A stretch of 64,000 nucleotides of DNA from Glacieibacterium sp965200405. Its GTDB lineage: Bacteria; Pseudomonadota; Alphaproteobacteria; Sphingomonadales; Sphingomonadaceae. Positions 60,854 through 64,000 of this stretch are shown here, piece by piece. The notes below the pieces were generated by a model that was given only the letters and a program-made list of their open reading frames with translations, ran no database searches and was not told where the DNA came from. The stretch's first letter is position 1. Every line of letters starts with the position of its first letter. The DNA is taken from assembly GCF_965200405.1 (NCBI RefSeq), contig NZ_OZ241356.1:3410001-3474000 (forward strand). The letters run 5' to 3'. A program made the translations under genes and the position numbers.

Positions 60854-63400
60854 CTAGGCGGCCGGCCGGCCTTTCTGCACCCAGAACTGGTACATCGCCG
60901 CAAAGACGCTGGGATTCTCCTGCTCGTAGATCGCCCAGCATTTCAGGTCGGTCGCCGCCACATCCTGCGGGAAACGCCGCCGATAGTCGGCCATGACGGC
61001 GTCGGGCAGGATGAAGCCGAGAAGGCGCAGCCCCTCCGTACGCAGGAACGCGTCGATATCGGCGAGCGAGAAACGCGTCTCCTGCACATGGAACAGCAGA
61101 TCGCGGCATCCACTTAGGCTGTAGAAGTCAGCCGAGCGCATCGCCTCCGCCGCCTGCTCGTCGCTGCGCCCGGCGAGAACCTGTCGGGCGTCGCGGATTG
61201 CGTCGGGTGTCGGTTCGCCGATGTCGAGCCGAGGCAGGTTGCGCCGCGCCACGGCGCTGTAGAACCCCAGCTTCATCGCCCCGCCCGGCCGGAGCACGGC
61301 AAGCAACTTCCGCCACCCGGCCAGCGGATCGACCATATGATGCAGCACCCCGACAGCCTCGATCAGGTCGAAGTCGCGGCCCAGCGACGCGACCTCCAAC
61401 AGGTCGGCCTGAGCATAGACCACGCCCGCCACCCCGGCTTCGCGCGTCTTGCGCAAGGCATGGGCGAGGCTCGCGACACTCAGGTCGATCGCCAGTGTCC
61501 GGGCGCCCTTGAATGCGCGCGCGGTGTCGAGCGCGTTCCAGCCGGTGCCGCAGCCCGCGATCAATATGTCGGGCGCGGGCCCGGCGCTCGGCGGCTCCAG
61601 CCCGGCGAGCGGGAACTTCCCGACCATGTAATCGACCAGTCGCTGCGGCGGCTCCCCCGCACCGGCATCGAGCCAGCGCGGATAGGGGCTCTCCTCATAT
61701 TGCGCCCGGACCTTGAGCGATCCTCCGTCGTAAATCGGCGTCAGCCTGGGTATCGCATCCCTGAGTTCGGCCTCCTCGCGAACCTCGACGACCTGCTGCT
61801 TCAGCACGGCCTCGACCGCGACCGGCCAGCGACGCTCGAGCAATTGCTCGGCCAGCGGGACCGAAGACAACGGGAAGTAGCAGGCGACCGCCAGCACCAA
61901 AGCCGGACTGGCGCCCTCGCCTCTCGCCAGCTCCGCCGCGAGGCGCTCGTGCAACGCCACGGCCCGCCGCTCCTCGTCCTCCGTCGAGCGAAAGACGTAC
62001 TCGTTGAGGAAGCACTGCCGCGCCAAGGCACTGTAGAAGGCCAGCGCGTCCTCTGGAATGCGCCCTCCCCCGGCATCGCCAAGCAGTCCCTGCCGCGCCA
62101 GCGTCAACAGGCGCTCGAACCCGAAATCCGTATTCGGCGCGACGCAGAGCAACGTCTGCAGCAACTCGTCCCCCGCAATCGCCGTCACCCCGGCATCGCC
62201 GTAAAGCGCGGTCCCCGTCAGCGGTCCGGGCCACGCATCCGCAGCGCGTGCCAGGCTCGCAGCGATCGCGGGGTCCTGCCTGACCAGTGCCAGCCCGACC
62301 CGCGCCAGCCCCTCGGGGCGCGCCCATGACTCCCGCAGCGCGCGCAACAGCAGCGGCCGCAGGCCCATAGCGCTGGCCCCGACGTCGAGGTTTGCCACGC
62401 ACTCCACGAAGGTCGCCCGCGCCCCCGCCGTCTCGCGGATCTCGAGCGCGCGGGCGACCGTACGCAGCGCCTCGCCGGGCTGCCCCTGTGCCAGCAGCGT
62501 CGAAGCGAGGTCGTTGAGCACGTCATGATCAGCCGACGTCGCGCCGAGCGCCGCGCGCAGGATCGCCTCAGCCCCCGCCAGATCGCCGCCCGCCCGCAGG
62601 ATCGCGGCAAGGTTGGTGTGGGCAACCGCCATCCCCGGCTCGGCCGCGATCGCCGCGCCGAACTGTCCAGCCGCTTCGTCGAGTCGGCCGAGATGGCGCA
62701 GCGCCTGGCCCAGGTTATAATGTGCCGCGGCAAAGCCCGGACGCAGCTCGATGGCGCGGCGGTGGTGCGCCATCGCCTCCTCCGGCGCGCCGAGGTCGAG
62801 CAGCACATTGCCGAGGCCGGTCTGCGCCTCCGGATAGTCGGGCTCGAGCTGCAGCGCACGGCGATAGCAGTCCGCCGCCTCGCCCGAGCGGCCGAGCTCG
62901 TGAAGCACGGCACCCAGATTGGCGTGAGCGTCCGGCAGGTCGGGCGCCAGCCCCACCGCCCGCCGGCAGTTCACCGCCGCCGCCTCGAAGCGACCGAGCT
63001 GCATCAGGATGAGGCCGAGATTGACCTGGATGTCGACCGCCGCGGGGGCCAGCGTCGCCGCCTCTTGCGCGGCGCGGGCCGCCTCCTCCAGTCGCCCCTG
63101 CCCGGCCAGCACGAGGCCGAGGTGATTGTGATAAGCGGCGACGCTGCGATCGAGCTCGACGGCCTTTTTCAGATACCCCGCCGCGACCTCAAGCTGCCCC
63201 AGTTGGTAGGCCATGACGCCGATCCGGTGGAGGCTGTCGGCATGGCGCGGGTCGATCGCCAGGACGCGGCGATACAGTTGCTCGGCGTCGCCCAGTCGCC
63301 CGGCAGCATGATGCTCGACCGCTGCCGCGAACAGTGCGCCTGTTTTCGGCGTCTGACCCGGCTTCACCGGGATCGGGCCGCGCCGCTGCTTGTGATCCAC
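60854..63400 (-). CDS. TPR-repeat protein fused to a class I SAM-dependent methyltransferase
   Basis: 848 aa from a GTG at 63400, with GAGGA about five bases ahead (reading VDHKQRRGPIPVKPG). The open frame that continues to 63997 is antisense to another gene and is not used. About eight TPR units occupy residues ~20-330 (HADSLHRIGVMAYQLGQLEVAAGYLKKAVELD, DAHANLGAVLHELGRSGEAADCYRRALQLEP and others). A helical middle section follows, then a methyltransferase domain from ~575: ILIAGCGTGWNALDTARAFKGARTLAIDLSVASLAHALRKT (motif I and the acidic residue), FDLIEAVGVLHHMVDPLAGWRKLLAVLRPGGAMKLGFYS. The architecture resembles glycan- or protein-modifying TPR-methyltransferases of alphaproteobacteria. 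The target is unknown. Confidence 0.88.
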   Translation of the reverse strand: MDHKQRRGPIPVKPGQTPKTGALFAAAVEHHAAGRLGDAEQLYRRVLAIDPRHADSLHRIGVMAYQLGQLEVAAGYLKKAVELDRSVAAYHNHLGLVLAGQGRLEEAARAAQEAATLAPAAVDIQVNLGLILMQLGRFEAAAVNCRRAVGLAPDLPDAHANLGAVLHELGRSGEAADCYRRALQLEPDYPEAQTGLGNVLLDLGAPEEAMAHHRRAIELRPGFAAAHYNLGQALRHLGRLDEAAGQFGAAIAAEPGMAVAHTNLAAILRAGGDLAGAEAILRAALGATSADHDVLNDLASTLLAQGQPGEALRTVARALEIRETAGARATFVECVANLDVGASAMGLRPLLLRALRESWARPEGLARVGLALVRQDPAIAASLARAADAWPGPLTGTALYGDAGVTAIAGDELLQTLLCVAPNTDFGFERLLTLARQGLLGDAGGGRIPEDALAFYSALARQCFLNEYVFRSTEDEERRAVALHERLAAELARGEGASPALVLAVACYFPLSSVPLAEQLLERRWPVAVEAVLKQQVVEVREEAELRDAIPRLTPIYDGGSLKVRAQYEESPYPRWLDAGAGEPPQRLVDYMVGKFPLAGLEPPSAGPAPDILIAGCGTGWNALDTARAFKGARTLAIDLSVASLAHALRKTREAGVAGVVYAQADLLEVASLGRDFDLIEAVGVLHHMVDPLAGWRKLLAVLRPGGAMKLGFYSAVARRNLPRLDIGEPTPDAIRDARQVLAGRSDEQAAEAMRSADFYSLSGCRDLLFHVQETRFSLADIDAFLRTEGLRLLGFILPDAVMADYRRRFPQDVAATDLKCWAIYEQENPSVFAAMYQFWVQKGRPAA

Positions 63401-63562
63401 GAAAATCCTCGTGCCGTTCCGGGTGGAAACAGGCTGGCTGGCGCAGCCGGCCGCAGCGCCATCTGTTACGCTCGCCGACCGCCGGTGCAAGATACATCGG
63501 CGGCGCCGCTTTGCCACTACGGGGGTCGACGGCGGGGTCGCCGCCGAATATGCACCTGCCCG

Positions 63563-64000
63563 GTGGACGACACCGCCATCCAGAAGCTGCGCCTGCGTAT
63601 CCGCGGACTGCGCGCCAAGACCCTGGAAAACGGCTGCACCGAGGCCGAGACGCTGCTCGCCGCGGCCAAGGTCGCCGAACTGATCGAGCGCTATGACCTG
63701 ACGATCGGCGACGTGGAGATACGCGCCACGCGGTGCGAACGCCGGGTCTACGCCAGCAGCCACAAGAAGCGCATTCCGATCGACGAGTGCATCGGCGCCA
63801 TCGCCAGCTTCTGCAACTGCCGAGTCTGGCGCGAAAAGACCGGAGCGCGGGAGGTGCAGTTCGTCTTCTTCGGCCTGCCCGCCGATATCGATGCGGCGCA
63901 CTATCTGACCGAGCTGATCGACCAGAGCGTCCGGTCGGAACTCGGGCGCTTCAAGACCTCGGCCGCCTATGCCGCCTTTCGCTACGACGAGCGCCACCTC
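63563..64000 (+). CDS. DUF2786-like protein (runs off the right edge)
   Basis: At least 146 aa, open to the end of the window. It reads (GTG start at 63563) MDDTAIQKLRLRIRGLRAKT, then ENGCTEAETLLAAAKVAELIERYDLTIGDVEIRATRC, the DUF2786 pattern of Lys/Arg-rich helix, GCTExEAxxAAxKAxELxxxYxL. The following section, KRIPIDECIGAIASFCNCRVWRE and VQFVFFGLPADIDAAHYLTELI, looks like the domain that usually follows it (DUF7168 type). The function of the family is not established. The start is uncertain because no clear ribosome binding site is visible. It is divergent from the TPR-methyltransferase gene. Confidence 0.78.
   Translation, partial: MDDTAIQKLRLRIRGLRAKTLENGCTEAETLLAAAKVAELIERYDLTIGDVEIRATRCERRVYASSHKKRIPIDECIGAIASFCNCRVWREKTGAREVQFVFFGLPADIDAAHYLTELIDQSVRSELGRFKTSAAYAAFRYDERHL

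Overview
The window reads as one continuous, GC-rich chromosome segment of an alphaproteobacterium, most likely a sphingomonad (order Sphingomonadales). The pointers are the PEPxxWA-type C-terminal sorting signals (PEPASW, PEPATW, PEPAAW, PEPSTW, each followed by a hydrophobic helix and an Arg cluster), a complete Tad/Flp pilus locus of the alphaproteobacterial Cpa type, the squalene/phytoene-synthase-like gene beside ettA, and an interspersed palindrome of a common alphaproteobacterial type. The taxonomic assignment is inference. No rRNA, tRNA, insertion sequence, phage or CRISPR array was found.

Layout. 1-10.6 kb: housekeeping genes (start of a lipoprotein, gyrA, trmFO, ettA, an M28 peptidase, a small EF-hand protein). 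Between gyrA and trmFO sits a gene that carries all three signature blocks of cholera/pertussis-toxin-like ADP-ribosyltransferases. 10.6-22.8 kb: Tad pilus locus in two divergent arms. The left arm has two TadE-like pseudopilins and a large TadG-like protein with a beta-helix-like ectodomain. The right arm has tandem flp pilins, cpaB, cpaC, a small lipoprotein, cpaE, cpaF, tadB, tadC and a prepilin peptidase, mostly with 4-bp overlaps. 22.8-33.4 kb: accessory genes, namely a DUF1294 membrane protein, a secreted EF-hand protein, a TonB-dependent receptor, a very large membrane-anchored DyP-type peroxidase fusion, three tiny ORFs and a long exported protein of unknown function.

33.5-56.5 kb: a large surface-polysaccharide locus. 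It has an initiating sugar-phosphate transferase, eight glycosyl- or glycerophosphotransferase-type genes, a flippase, a polymerase, an acyltransferase, an export lipoprotein, an outer-membrane barrel and a Wzc-like co-polymerase/tyrosine kinase. It also holds two GH26-like secreted hydrolases and a fused cytidylyltransferase-reductase resembling Bcs1 (CDP-ribitol synthesis). Together with a CDP-glycerol/ribitol phosphotransferase-like gene, the last suggests a polymer containing polyol phosphate.

56.7-60.8 kb: a cluster of PEPxxWA surface proteins. Three paralogous small exported proteins are each preceded by a near-identical -24/-12 (sigma-54) promoter, TGGCAT-N5-TTGCT. A matrixin-like protein whose zinc motif reads QExGHxxGxxH lies between them, and a second copy with the same substitution lies at 34.6-35.5 kb. 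The window ends with a TPR-methyltransferase fusion and the start of a DUF2786-like gene.

As a system: the polysaccharide machinery, the exosortase-type surface proteins and the Tad pilus all act at the cell surface. The exosortase itself and the PrsK/PrsR-type regulators expected for the sigma-54 promoters are not in this window.
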